64,000 nt of DNA from Flavobacterium marginilacus (GCF_026870155.1 NZ_CP113975.1:4650001-4714000), one strand, 5' to 3'; counted from the first letter of the stretch, positions 36,335 to 45,284 are shown. Notes: generated from the sequence alone by a model not told the origin. Made by a program: numbers and translations.

Positions 36335-36724
36335 TTACAAATTTGCTTGAATACTACTCGCTAATGCTTCAAACTCATCTTTTGTCAAACTTACCTTGTG
36401 TCTGAAAGTCATTTCGCCCATTTCATTTAACGGAATCAAGTGAACGTGTGCATGTGGTACTTCGAGCCCTACAACTGCCACCCCAACCCGTAAACATGGA
36501 ACTGTTTTCTCTAGTGCAATCGCAACTTTTTTAGAAAAAGCCATCAAACCTAGATATAAATCATCTTCAATATCAAAAAACTTGTCCACTTCTTTCTTTG
36601 GAATACAAAGTGTATGTCCTTTAGCATTTGGATTTACATCCAAAATAGCTAAGAAATTTTCATCCTCAGCCACTTTGTAGCAAGGAATTTCTCCGTCAAT
36701 TATTTTTTTGAAAATGGTACTCAT
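36335..36724 (-). CDS. HIT-family hydrolase
   Basis: 129 residues, typical for HINT/HIT nucleotide hydrolases. The histidine triad is HAHVHLIP. IFKKIIDGEIPCYKV and NAKGHTLCIPKKEV match the family. It would hydrolyse nucleoside phosphoramidates or adenylates. It lies 66 bases after greA on the same strand and is probably cotranscribed. Confidence 0.93.
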   Translation of the reverse strand: MSTIFKKIIDGEIPCYKVAEDENFLAILDVNPNAKGHTLCIPKKEVDKFFDIEDDLYLGLMAFSKKVAIALEKTVPCLRVGVAVVGLEVPHAHVHLIPLNEMGEMTFRHKVSLTKDEFEALASSIQANL

Positions 36725-36790
36725 CTTGAAATTAGATATTAGAAGTTAGATTTTTTGGTATTTGACATTATTATTGTCATTGACTTCTAA

Positions 36791-37267
36791 TTACTCTCTT
36801 GAAATTTCAAGGATTTCAAATTTCAAAACACCGTTAGGTACAGTGATTTCGGCAACTTCGCCTACTTTCTTTCCTAACAATCCTCTTCCGATAGGAGAAG
36901 TAACTGATATTTTACCCGTTTTCAGATCAGCTTCGCTTTCGGCTACCAAAGTGTATTTCATTTCCATACCATTAGTCTGGTTTTTGATTTTCACATTTGA
37001 CAAAACCAACACTTTAGACAAATCCAGATTAGACTCATCAATCAGTCTTGCATTTGCATGAATCTCTTCTAGTTTTGCGATTCTCATTTCAAGCATTCCC
37101 TGCGCCTCTTTGGCTGCATCATATTCTGCATTTTCAGATAAATCTCCTTTATCTCTAGCATCAGCAATATCCTGAGATGCTTTTGGACGCATCACGCTTT
37201 TTAAATAATCTAACTCTTCTCTTAATTTTTTTAACCCTTCCGCTGTGTAATACGATATTGCGCTCAT
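36791..37267 (-). CDS. greA: Transcription elongation factor GreA
   Basis: 158 residues from ATG 37267 (MSAISYYTAEGLKKLREELD). The N-terminal coiled coil carries the acidic tip DKGDLSENAEYDAAKEAQ that enters the RNA polymerase secondary channel to stimulate cleavage of backtracked RNA. The C-terminal FKBP-like domain has TSPIGRGLLGKKVGEVAEI. Upstream in-frame codons to 37324 run through the leader hairpin and were rejected. Confidence 0.96.
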   Translation of the reverse strand: MSAISYYTAEGLKKLREELDYLKSVMRPKASQDIADARDKGDLSENAEYDAAKEAQGMLEMRIAKLEEIHANARLIDESNLDLSKVLVLSNVKIKNQTNGMEMKYTLVAESEADLKTGKISVTSPIGRGLLGKKVGEVAEITVPNGVLKFEILEISRE

Positions 37268-37294
37268 AATTTCCTCATTTATATAAAATAGAAA

Positions 37295-37316
37295 AAATCC
37301 CATCGGGACGGGATTT
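37295..37316 (-). promoter_or_regulatory. Terminator-like hairpin at the start of the greA transcript
   Basis: Minus strand AAATCCC-GTCCCGAT-GGGATTT followed by TTT. It begins about eight bases after the -7 box, so it would form at the very 5' end of greA mRNA. Confidence 0.6.
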
Positions 37317-37323
37317 CTTTTCA

Positions 37324-37356
37324 CAAAGATACTATATTTTTATTTTTAGTTTACAA
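37324..37356 (-). promoter_or_regulatory. Promoter of greA
   Basis: TTG (37356-37354), 22-base spacer, TATCTTTG (37331-37324). Confidence 0.65.
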
Positions 37357-37435
37357 TAATATGTTAATCATAACAATTTCAAAGTTAAATAAATTAAATT
37401 TGTTTAACTAAATTCTTTCGACTTAATTTTAAATA

Positions 37436-37858
37436 ATGAAAAAATACATTCTATTACTTATTGTATCTCTATTTTTTCTGGGATGCAGCGACAATCAAAA
37501 CTCCAACAAAAACCCTTATATCACGAATTACAGCTTCACTGTAGATCTCAACCTAAATTTACCGCTCTATTCAAATCTTAAAAGCCCTGGCAACGGCATC
37601 TATTATTCCAATGCGGGTGCAAAGGGTATAATCGTTTTCAATACCGGCACTGGTTATAATGCATTTGATGCAGCCTGTCCAAATCAGGAAATCAGCAGCT
37701 GTTCTACTATGACCCTCAAAGGAATCAATGCGCTTTGCGCATGTGACAGCAAAGAATATAACCTTTTTACTGGTCAGGGAACTACAGCTGTAACTTATCC
37801 AATGAAACAATACCGAGTGCAGATAGTGAGCGAAACCCAAATTCGGATTTACAATTAA
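37436..37858 (+). CDS. Lipoprotein with degenerate Rieske-like domain
   Basis: 140 residues. Signal peptide with lipobox LFFLGC (Cys17). The C-terminal half resembles a Rieske fold: FDAACPNQEISSC ... LCACDSKEYNLFTGQG. In a true Rieske protein the ligands are CxH and CxxH; here the positions read CPN and CAC, so a normal [2Fe-2S] site is unlikely. A -7 box TAAATTTG lies at 37395-37402. Outer or inner membrane anchored; function unknown. Confidence 0.7.
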   Translation: MKKYILLLIVSLFFLGCSDNQNSNKNPYITNYSFTVDLNLNLPLYSNLKSPGNGIYYSNAGAKGIIVFNTGTGYNAFDAACPNQEISSCSTMTLKGINALCACDSKEYNLFTGQGTTAVTYPMKQYRVQIVSETQIRIYN

Positions 37859-37863
37859 TACTA

Positions 37864-37975
37864 TTGGGGCGTGCCTCTATAAAACAAAGGGAGCTAATCA
37901 TCGCACTGGTGATCCGCTCCCTTTTTTTATCCTGTCGGGCTATACGCACTGCTTCAGCATCTAGCTGCTATCACC
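37864..37975 (+). repeat. Structured stop-codon-proximal element, copy B
   Basis: Starts five bases after the preceding stop: TTGGGGCGTG, hairpin GGGAGC...GCTCCC with inner ATCA/TGAT pairing, T run, then GTCGGGCTATACGC. The core is diverged from copies A and C, but layout and orientation relative to the upstream gene are the same. Confidence 0.65.
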
Positions 37976-38035
37976 AAACGCGTGACCCACAGCATTTAAT
38001 TTTGAAAAATCCTGAAGATTATTAAATTTTCCTGT

Positions 38036-40207
38036 TTAAAACTTCAAAGTTAATCCAGCAAGGAAATTAATTCCCGCCTGTGGAAAATAATAAACATAAC
38101 CTCCTCCATAATCAGCTCCGTTTGAAACATAATCAACATCCAGTATATTATTCACCAGAACATTGAATCCTATCGATTTAAAAACCGAAGCCATTTTAAT
38201 CTCATAAGAAGCATTTAAATCATTCACAAAATAATCTTTTAATTTACCAGTAGTATCATCAATATTATTAAGATACTGATCGCTGACAAATTTAGACAGC
38301 CAGCTAACTTTAAATGCTGATACAGGTGCAAAAGTCAAAATGTTCCCTGCAATAAAATCAGGAGAATAAGCAATATTAGTATTTCCTAAATTAACTAAAC
38401 TCCCGTTGGCATCAGAAACAAAATCAACATTTTTATTACTGCTAAGTGTAAAATTTGGCGAAATAGACCATTGTTTTGCAAATTTAATAACCGCATCAAC
38501 TTCTAATCCTAATCTATAACTATCGCCGCTGTTCTTGCGCATAGGAGAACCCACGTCATCCAGCTCTCCTGTCAAAACCAGCTGATCAGTGTATTTCATA
38601 TAATAAACATTAGAATTCACTTGAATTTTACCAGATTTTAATCTCCAGCCCAATTCATAATCATTTAATTTTTCAGGTCTTACATCACTTCCTCCTTCAT
38701 AATCCGTTCTGTTAGGTTCACGATTTGCTCTGGCATATGAAAAATACAAAGCATTTTTTTCATTAATATTATACGTAAGTCCAGCCTTTGGGTTAAAGAA
38801 ATTAAAATTATCATCAACCAAGCCTGTTTCTGCTGCATTAGCTTTATATCGCACATTACGGTATTGCAGATCTCCGTAAACACTTAAATTTTCTAACAAT
38901 TGATAATTGGCTTTTGCAAAAACATTCCCATCCGTTTTTGTCGAAAAATCATCGTAATAATGATCTCCTAATTCACTTTGCGAAGCATATCTCGACCAGA
39001 TTACTTTTCCAAAATGGTCTCCTTCGTATTTATTCCATCCGCCGCCAAGAATTACATCTAGTTTATCTGCTTTATAATTTGCCGAAAAAGTAGTTCCGTA
39101 AAAATCATTATCCAGCCATTTTTGACGAATCAGATCAGTTGTAGTAACAGATCCGACAGGCAGTAAACCATAATCAGCCATAGCTGCATTTTCTTTATAA
39201 TTCTCATAATAACCTTTGCCTTTAGTGTAATGAAAAGCTAAATTGGTGCTCCAGTTATCGGATACTTTTTCATTCCAATGCAATTGATAATGGTCTTGAT
39301 GGTAATTGTCGGTTTCATTATCATAATAACGAGGATTTCCAAATTCATCGGTAAACGCTCCAGCGGAATTATAAGTTCTGTCTTCCGCCAATTTAATCGC
39401 ATCTATTCCGTTCCATGACTGATACGTTTTTTCAGTACCTCCAAAAGTCAGGGCTTTAATTAAAGTAGTTTTCCCTACATAAGTTCCCTGCAGAAAATAC
39501 GATTTCAAATCACTGCTGGCTCTGTCTATATAACCATCCGATTTTAAAGCCGATAAACGTCCTGCAATTTCAAAATGATCATTCATCAGCCCAGTACTAA
39601 ATTTTACTGTATGTTTTTGAGTATTGAAACTTCCAAAGGAATTCGAAATTTCGCCTGTACTTTTCTTGGCATAACTATCTGTCAGCATATTCAAACTCGC
39701 TCCAAAAGCACCAGCTCCGTTTGTAGAAGTTCCAACCCCGCGCTGCAGCTGTAAACTCTGTACCGAAGAAGCAAAATCAGGCATATTTACCCAATAGGTC
39801 CCATGACTTTCAGAATCATTATAAGGAATTCCGTTAATTGTTACATTTACACGAGTCGCATCACTGCCGCGAACACGAATCCCTGTATAACCTAAACCAT
39901 TACCAGCATCTGAAGTCGTTACCACAGAAGGCAGGTAATTCATCAGCACAGGAATATCCTGACCCAGATTTCGCGCCGCCAATTCTTCTTTACTCATATT
40001 AGAAAAACTTACTGGTGTTTTTGTAGTAACTCTCAATGCTGAAACCAGCACTTCATCCAATTGATTAACCTTTGTTGTATCTTTTTGGGCTTCCTGTGCA
40101 CTTGACAAAACAGAAACAAGAAGAAACAAAGAAGATATTAAAAAACCATTCTTCTTTGTCTTTTCATTTTTTGACTCTTGAGTCCTTTTAAAAAATAGAT
40201 TTTTCAT
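38036..40207 (-). CDS. TonB-dependent outer-membrane receptor under TPP riboswitch control (probable thiamin receptor)
   Basis: 723 residues. The N-terminus has an extended signal peptide, then a TonB box region (DEVLVSALRV), the plug domain (VLMNYLPSVV, TGIRVRGSDATRVNVTINGIPYN) and a 22-strand barrel ending in GINFLAGLTLKF, a typical C-terminal aromatic. A TPP riboswitch directly upstream makes thiamin or a thiamin precursor the likely ligand. It stands alone on its transcript. Confidence 0.9.
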   Translation of the reverse strand: MKNLFFKRTQESKNEKTKKNGFLISSLFLLVSVLSSAQEAQKDTTKVNQLDEVLVSALRVTTKTPVSFSNMSKEELAARNLGQDIPVLMNYLPSVVTTSDAGNGLGYTGIRVRGSDATRVNVTINGIPYNDSESHGTYWVNMPDFASSVQSLQLQRGVGTSTNGAGAFGASLNMLTDSYAKKSTGEISNSFGSFNTQKHTVKFSTGLMNDHFEIAGRLSALKSDGYIDRASSDLKSYFLQGTYVGKTTLIKALTFGGTEKTYQSWNGIDAIKLAEDRTYNSAGAFTDEFGNPRYYDNETDNYHQDHYQLHWNEKVSDNWSTNLAFHYTKGKGYYENYKENAAMADYGLLPVGSVTTTDLIRQKWLDNDFYGTTFSANYKADKLDVILGGGWNKYEGDHFGKVIWSRYASQSELGDHYYDDFSTKTDGNVFAKANYQLLENLSVYGDLQYRNVRYKANAAETGLVDDNFNFFNPKAGLTYNINEKNALYFSYARANREPNRTDYEGGSDVRPEKLNDYELGWRLKSGKIQVNSNVYYMKYTDQLVLTGELDDVGSPMRKNSGDSYRLGLEVDAVIKFAKQWSISPNFTLSSNKNVDFVSDANGSLVNLGNTNIAYSPDFIAGNILTFAPVSAFKVSWLSKFVSDQYLNNIDDTTGKLKDYFVNDLNASYEIKMASVFKSIGFNVLVNNILDVDYVSNGADYGGGYVYYFPQAGINFLAGLTLKF

Positions 40208-40305
40208 CCGTAATGATTTACGAATAAAAGGGGGAATTATTCTTTTGTTTAAATTAATAAATGATTGTTCTACGGCAAAAGATAGTGCAGTTACTATTTT
40301 TTTTG

Positions 40306-40383
40306 CCGTTTATTCCCTTGGCAGCATTACCTGCCCAGGTTCTTTGGGTATGATCTCAGCTCGTTATTTGGAGCACCCCTTTG
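40306..40383 (-). promoter_or_regulatory. TPP riboswitch of the TonB-dependent receptor
   Basis: Minus strand: GGGGTGCTCC, GAGCTGAGATC (CTGAGA at 40359-40354), ACCCAAAGAACCTGGGCAGG, TAATGCTGCCAAGGGAATAA. All THI-element blocks are in order. Just downstream, 40309-40272 forms a strong hairpin (ACGGCAAAA... / ...TTTTGCCGT) without a following T run, a possible expression platform. Confidence 0.95.
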
Positions 40384-40391
40384 AGACTTTG

Positions 40392-40422
40392 CAAAAGTAA
40401 TATTAAAAATTGCAAAAATCAA
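40392..40422 (-). promoter_or_regulatory. Promoter of the receptor gene
   Basis: TTG (40422-40420), 20-base spacer, TACTTTTG (40399-40392), about nine bases before the aptamer. Upstream, 40411-40470 carries tandem AATAGCAATGACAAAAATC-like units. Confidence 0.7.
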
Positions 40423-40482
40423 TAGCAATGACAAAAATCAATGGCAATGACAAAATTCAATATCAAATTACAATAAGAATAT

Positions 40483-40887
40483 TTAATCTAAATTCGGTTT
40501 TTTACGTGATTGTTTAATCTCAGAAACATTCTTTTTGTCTTTAATTCTTTTTCTGATAGCAGCTTTGGGTATTTTGGCAGGCTTCCGCACTTTTGGCACA
40601 TACAATCCTTTTTTTAAAATATCCAAAAATCGTTTAGTAACGATCTCTTTATTTTTGAGCTGACTGCGATCTTCATCGCAATTCAAAATCAGCATTAAAT
40701 CTGAAGTCAGCCGATGCTGTAAATTGGTTTCCAAAACCAGCTTTTCTTCTTGAGAAAGTGCCAATGAATTACGCAAATCAAAAGTCAGCACAACCTTGGA
40801 CGAAACTTTATTTACGTTCTGCCCTCCGGCACCGCTGCTTCTTACTGCTTTATATTTTACCTCCAAAAGGGCAGTTTGAACTTCCAT
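40483..40887 (-). CDS. arfB: Peptidyl-tRNA hydrolase ArfB (ribosome rescue)
   Basis: 134 residues. It has the release-factor catalytic motif GGQ in SSGAGGQNVNK and the basic C-terminal tail (KVRKPAKIPKAAIRKRIKDKK) that ArfB inserts into the empty mRNA channel of stalled ribosomes. It starts at the base adjoining the stop of the upstream kinase-DUF4301 gene. Confidence 0.93.
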   Translation of the reverse strand: MEVQTALLEVKYKAVRSSGAGGQNVNKVSSKVVLTFDLRNSLALSQEEKLVLETNLQHRLTSDLMLILNCDEDRSQLKNKEIVTKRFLDILKKGLYVPKVRKPAKIPKAAIRKRIKDKKNVSEIKQSRKKPNLD

Positions 40888-43014
40888 TTATAAAGGCTGA
40901 TGTGCTTTTTTTAATAAATCATTTACCGTTTTTACGGGATTAAAAGTTGACAAAGGCACTTCTACAAAAACAGTCAGCCAATTTGCCATAGCTCCATTCC
41001 ACAAGCCTGGAAGCTCATACGACTTTAAATCAACTCCTGCATGGTTCTTATGCACAATAAAACCGCTTTCGGGATCTATAAACTGTTTTAAATCGAACTT
41101 TTGACCTTGATAATTTTTCAATCCGCAAATCAAATCTACAGGATTAAAATGCGTTGAATCTCCAAATATTTTCAATTGTTTACTGTCTTTCAAATCAATC
41201 TGCGAACTCTCAACAATCTGCAGAGTCTGCTTACCTTCAATACTTCTTACCCAAAAAGGACCTCCGCCAGGTTCTCCTTCATTTTTTACCATACCGCAAA
41301 TACGAATGGGCTTATTGAGCAGATCCTTTAATTTACCAATTTGATTTTTTTGTTTAAATTTAAAAAAATCATTATTCAATTCAATATTCAGTTTTTCTTT
41401 AATAAAGACCAAAATCCCGCTCAATATTTCTTCAGATACATCACCGCTATCCAATACTTTCAAATATTCAAAAGTCTGAAATTGCAACTCTAACAAGACT
41501 CCTGCCAAGCTTTTTTTATAAAATGAAATTTGATGAATGTCATTCTGGATTACATTATCTATATTTTTAACAAAAACAACATCCGCATCAATTGCATTTA
41601 AGTTTTCTATCAAAGCACCATGTCCTCCAGGCCGAAAAACCAGCTTTCCATTATCATCTCGAAAAGGTTTATTGTCTAAATCTACAGCAATGGTATCCGT
41701 TTCTTTTTTTTGAAAAGAGAAACTAACTTCTATTTTTGAATTCGATTTAATTTCAATTCTTTCTTTAATCCTTTCAATAATAGCTTCAAACTGTTCCTGA
41801 TGATTCTCAGAAACCGTTAAATGCAGACTGGAATGATTATTCGAAGTTGCATAAAAAGCACACTCATGCAAATGCTCTTCAATAGGGGTAACTATATTCG
41901 CTGGATATTTATGAAATGGAAGAATTCCTTTCGGCTTATTAGCAAAGTTGAAATATTCAGGCGACAGGAGAGTCTTTATAAAATAGTAGTTTTTATAATC
42001 ACTTTTCAGTTTATTAAAATCGGGATATATTTCACGCAGCTTTTCATCCACTTCCTTGAAAAAAGGGAACTTATCCATCCCAACAATAAATAAGGATAAT
42101 TCAGTATCTTTTTTTCTGTTAATGTAGGCATTAATTGTTTCATGACCTAATTTAAAGTCATTCAAAAAAGTACTCAAGAACTTAAACATTCTTGTTGCAG
42201 CACCAGAAGCCGGAACAAATTTCAGCAGTTTGAGACTTGATTTATTAGCGACAAAAAAGTCCGCTTTTTGCTCAAATTCAACATCAGATAATTTTAAAAC
42301 CCCATGATTTATTGTTGCTGGATTAACCAATATCGTTTTCTGCATACCTTCCTTGAAAATACAAAGCTGTCTTTTTATATTTTCTATTGGAATGCCGTGC
42401 TGGTAAATCTGCAAAAAATCAGCAGAAGAGAACCCCATCTCTAAAGCTGCAGTTAATTGCTCTATAATAGCTACAGCCTTCTTTAAGCGGGTCTCTTTAT
42501 CGCCAGAAATTGTAATAAATGTTTTTTTATTATCAATCAATGACTGTTTAAATACTTCAAAAATACTTTCTCTTCCCTCAGGACTGTCACGCAGACCATC
42601 GTCCTCCCAAGGCACATCGATATCTGTCAAAAAAAACAGATCATATTGATGGGTACGGGCCGCTTTATCCAATAATGAATCACAAAAATTATAATACAGC
42701 TCTGAAAACACCTTTGTCACTAACAGATTAGTGTCACAAAAAAGATATCTATTAGCAATTAATGCACTTTCATTTTCTAATTTTGTCTGACCATAAGCGA
42801 TGGGCATCATATCGTCAATATCACAGATTCCACGGCCGCTGTCTAATTTTTCCTGCAGATAATCGCGCGCAAATTCGGGAACCCAAACAGTTTTATAATA
42901 CTCCGCAAGCTGTGTTGCCAAAGTAGTTTTTCCAGTAGACTCCGGTCCAAAAATAGCAATTTTTATTATTGGTGTAACTCCGGATTTTGCGAGCTGTTTA
43001 AGATTTTCTTCCAT
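40888..43014 (-). CDS. NadR-like nucleotide kinase fused to DUF4301
   Basis: 708 residues from ATG 43014 (MEENLKQLAKSGVTP). Residues 1-200 are a NadR-type P-loop kinase: Walker A GPESTGKTTL, WVPEFARDYL, and DIDVPWEDDGLRD, the signature of ribosylnicotinamide kinases. From about residue 205 (MGFSSADFLQIYQHGIP) a DUF4301 domain runs to the end, with VPASGAATRMFK and GGHGALIENLN. The two domains join without a stop. The gene overlaps the pnuC-type transporter gene by 49 bases, which supports vitamin salvage. Confidence 0.8.
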   Translation of the reverse strand: MEENLKQLAKSGVTPIIKIAIFGPESTGKTTLATQLAEYYKTVWVPEFARDYLQEKLDSGRGICDIDDMMPIAYGQTKLENESALIANRYLFCDTNLLVTKVFSELYYNFCDSLLDKAARTHQYDLFFLTDIDVPWEDDGLRDSPEGRESIFEVFKQSLIDNKKTFITISGDKETRLKKAVAIIEQLTAALEMGFSSADFLQIYQHGIPIENIKRQLCIFKEGMQKTILVNPATINHGVLKLSDVEFEQKADFFVANKSSLKLLKFVPASGAATRMFKFLSTFLNDFKLGHETINAYINRKKDTELSLFIVGMDKFPFFKEVDEKLREIYPDFNKLKSDYKNYYFIKTLLSPEYFNFANKPKGILPFHKYPANIVTPIEEHLHECAFYATSNNHSSLHLTVSENHQEQFEAIIERIKERIEIKSNSKIEVSFSFQKKETDTIAVDLDNKPFRDDNGKLVFRPGGHGALIENLNAIDADVVFVKNIDNVIQNDIHQISFYKKSLAGVLLELQFQTFEYLKVLDSGDVSEEILSGILVFIKEKLNIELNNDFFKFKQKNQIGKLKDLLNKPIRICGMVKNEGEPGGGPFWVRSIEGKQTLQIVESSQIDLKDSKQLKIFGDSTHFNPVDLICGLKNYQGQKFDLKQFIDPESGFIVHKNHAGVDLKSYELPGLWNGAMANWLTVFVEVPLSTFNPVKTVNDLLKKAHQPL

Positions 43015-43598
43015 TCTAAATAACCGTACACGGCAATAATTGTGAATACTGTATATTGAAAACTGGTAAAAGTATAACCTTTTGCAAAATAAAGCGGAAT
43101 AGAAAGTAAATCTCCTACAATCCAAAAAAGCCAGTTTTCAATTTTTCTTTTTGCCATTAACCACATTCCAACAAAGAAAATTGCAGTCAATATGGTGTCC
43201 AAATAGGAATACCAAGTGGTAAATTTATTAAAATAAAGATATACAGCAACTACAAAAACAAGAGTTAATGCAAAAATAATCACAGCAATCCCCCTCTCTT
43301 TACCGTTCGTCGTAGAAATTGGAAATTCATCGATATCGCCTTTTTTTCGTGTCCAGTGATACCATCCATAAATGCTCATTATAAAATAATAAACATTTAT
43401 CATAGAATCTCCCAACAGACTCCATTGCCAAAGCAGATAAGCATATATAAACGTACTGATTAACCCTGTTGGAAAAACCCAAACATTATCTTTCTTAGCA
43501 TACCAGACACTGCACAGCCCAAAAAAAACTGCAATAAGTTCTAAATACACTTCGTGAATTGGATAATCTTTATATTGGGCAAAAAAATAATCAAACAT
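42966..43598 (-). CDS. PnuC-family vitamin transporter (nicotinamide riboside or thiamin)
   Basis: 210 residues with about seven transmembrane helices, the PnuC topology. Family features include WYAKKDNVWVFPTGLIS, YGWYHWTRKKG and NWLFWIVGDLLSIPLYFAKG. PnuC proteins carry out facilitated diffusion of nicotinamide riboside, trapped by a NadR-type kinase; the next gene supplies such a kinase. Bacteroidota also have PnuT relatives for thiamin, and a TPP-controlled receptor lies 2.8 kb downstream, so the substrate is not settled. Confidence 0.85.
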   Translation of the reverse strand: MFDYFFAQYKDYPIHEVYLELIAVFFGLCSVWYAKKDNVWVFPTGLISTFIYAYLLWQWSLLGDSMINVYYFIMSIYGWYHWTRKKGDIDEFPISTTNGKERGIAVIIFALTLVFVVAVYLYFNKFTTWYSYLDTILTAIFFVGMWLMAKRKIENWLFWIVGDLLSIPLYFAKGYTFTSFQYTVFTIIAVYGYLEWKKILNSSQNPELHQ

Positions 43599-43609
43599 TT
43601 TATTTCAAG

Positions 43610-44323
43610 TTATGTATTAAAAAAATCGGAATCATTTTCAAACGCTGTTCCAATAACAACTAAATCGGCACCCGATTCGTATGCGTTTTGAATACCCTGC
43701 AAATTTGTAATTCCGCCGCCAACAATAAGGGGAATTTCAATATTTTGAGCAACTTCTTGAATCATTTCTAATGGAACAGCCTGCTTTGCACCGCTTCCGC
43801 CTTCGAGATAAATCAGCTTATTACCTAACATCTCTCCCGCCTGAGCGGTAGCAACAGCCAAATCCAGCTTTAGTCTTTCTAATGGTTTGGTTTTACTAAT
43901 ACGTTCTACAGCGGTTTCTCCTCCACTCTCTATCAGCATATAACCTGTTGAGATAATTTCAAGTTTTGTTTTCTTCAAAATTGGTGCTGCATCCACTTGG
44001 TGGCCTATCAAATAATCAGGGTTTCGCCCTGAAATCAAAGATAAAAACAAAATTGCGTCGGCCTTATCTGAAATTTGGGACGGATTTCCCGGAAAAAGAA
44101 CAACAGGCAGACTTATCTTTTGTTTTAAAGCTTTGATCAAATCATCCAGAATATTATTCTGAACATGGCTTCCGCCAATAAAAACATGGGTTGCTGGTGA
44201 CTGCTTGATTTTTTCGATTAAACAGTCCAAATTTGCCCAAATAATTTTATCGGGATCCAGAAGAATGGCAAGCAGCTTCTGATTAGCTTCTTTTGATTGA
44301 AGAATTTGTTTATATATAGCCAT
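43610..44323 (-). CDS. Geranylgeranylglyceryl-phosphate synthase family protein
   Basis: 237 residues, a TIM barrel with LAILLDPDK, VFIGGSHVQ, VVLFPGNPSQIS, YLEGGSGAK and LIVGGGI. This family makes the ether bond between glycerol-1-phosphate and a polyprenyl chain in archaea; Bacteroidota have homologues with G1P-prenyltransferase activity. It lies 11 bases upstream of the pnuC-type gene and 53 after the phosphopantetheinyl transferase gene, all on one strand. Confidence 0.88.
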   Translation of the reverse strand: MAIYKQILQSKEANQKLLAILLDPDKIIWANLDCLIEKIKQSPATHVFIGGSHVQNNILDDLIKALKQKISLPVVLFPGNPSQISDKADAILFLSLISGRNPDYLIGHQVDAAPILKKTKLEIISTGYMLIESGGETAVERISKTKPLERLKLDLAVATAQAGEMLGNKLIYLEGGSGAKQAVPLEMIQEVAQNIEIPLIVGGGITNLQGIQNAYESGADLVVIGTAFENDSDFFNT

Positions 44324-44376
44324 AGAAATTCAAAGAGATGCGCAAAGTTAGCGTAAAGAGGTACAAAGATTAAAAA

Positions 44377-45012
44377 CTATTTTTCGAAAGCATAAACCAA
44401 AATAAAGTTTTCTACTTCCAGATAATTTACTTCGAACATTTTTTCCAAATCATCAAAAAAAAGACAGGCATGGGTTTTATTTTCTGCTAAAGAAAATGAC
44501 GCCACCTGAATATGATCCTTAAAACTGATTCCTTTTTCGTTTCTGATTTTGAAAATTGCTTCTTTGGCACCCCATTTAACCGTGAGTTTTTTAATGTAAT
44601 CTAGCGTATCAAAACTTTGCAAACGCTTCAATTCTTTTTCGTTTACAAATTTATCTGCAATACGGATTATTTTCTCACGCTGTAATTCCATGTCGATTCC
44701 CACGGTTTCTTCACTGACAATAACTGCGGCAAAATTGTGAGAATGAGTAATCGAAATATAACGGCCATCATCTAAATAAGGTTTACCAAATTCATCATAA
44801 TGCAGATCAAAGTCACTAATTCCAGCTTCTTGTATCAGCATTCGCACACTCAAAAAAGCACGCTGATGCAATTCGGATTTCATTCCGTTTAATCTGAGCT
44901 GTGTTTTTTCTTTTAAAACTACCTTTTGAAATAGCTCATCAAAGGATTCGGTTACTTTCCAAATCAGGATTTGTGTTGTAGGATTGACGTCTATAGTTTT
45001 GAATAAAGGCAT
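44377..45012 (-). CDS. 4'-phosphopantetheinyl transferase (Sfp type)
   Basis: 211 residues. Magnesium and CoA motifs GIDMEL and VKWGAKEAIFKI are intact, with SITHSHNFAAV upstream. It activates acyl or peptidyl carrier proteins. First gene of a possible minus-strand operon with the GGGP-synthase-type, PnuC-type and kinase-DUF4301 genes and arfB. Confidence 0.9.
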   Translation of the reverse strand: MPLFKTIDVNPTTQILIWKVTESFDELFQKVVLKEKTQLRLNGMKSELHQRAFLSVRMLIQEAGISDFDLHYDEFGKPYLDDGRYISITHSHNFAAVIVSEETVGIDMELQREKIIRIADKFVNEKELKRLQSFDTLDYIKKLTVKWGAKEAIFKIRNEKGISFKDHIQVASFSLAENKTHACLFFDDLEKMFEVNYLEVENFILVYAFEK

Positions 45013-45180
45013 TGTGATTTTAGATTTTATATAGTGATTTCAGATTTCAGATTTAGAGTTCTGATACCATTTAAGAAATTCCATTTTGTTTTATTTTTCT
45101 TAAATCAAAAATCCTAAATCGCTAATCTACAATCTGAAATACTTTCGATTACGGGATTAAACAAATCATAAATATTCCCG
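45013..45180. repeat. Inverted AGATTT-type repeat upstream of ahcY
   Basis: GATTTTAGATTTT and TTCAGATTTCAGATTTAGAG (45016-45059) face AAATCAAAAATCCTAAATCGCTAATCTAC (45103-45131 region). Same build as the thiH-thiF repeat. Confidence 0.45.
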
Positions 45181-45208
45181 AACGCTTTTTAAATAATAAG
45201 TTATTATG

Positions 45209-45216
45209 TAAATTTG
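45209..45216 (+). promoter_or_regulatory. -7 box of ahcY
   Basis: TAAATTTG, leaving a leader of about 65 bases. No known SAM or SAH riboswitch pattern was recognised in the leader. Confidence 0.5.
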
Positions 45217-45284
45217 CAAAAATTTCAATCCCGAGCCTGAAAAAGCGAACGGACGAAGTAATTATACAAATATACTATAAAAAA

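Noticed and set aside
45216..45284. Possible SAM or SAH riboswitch in the ahcY leader
   Set aside because: The leader is too short and none of the SAM, SAM-II or SAH consensus blocks was recognised.
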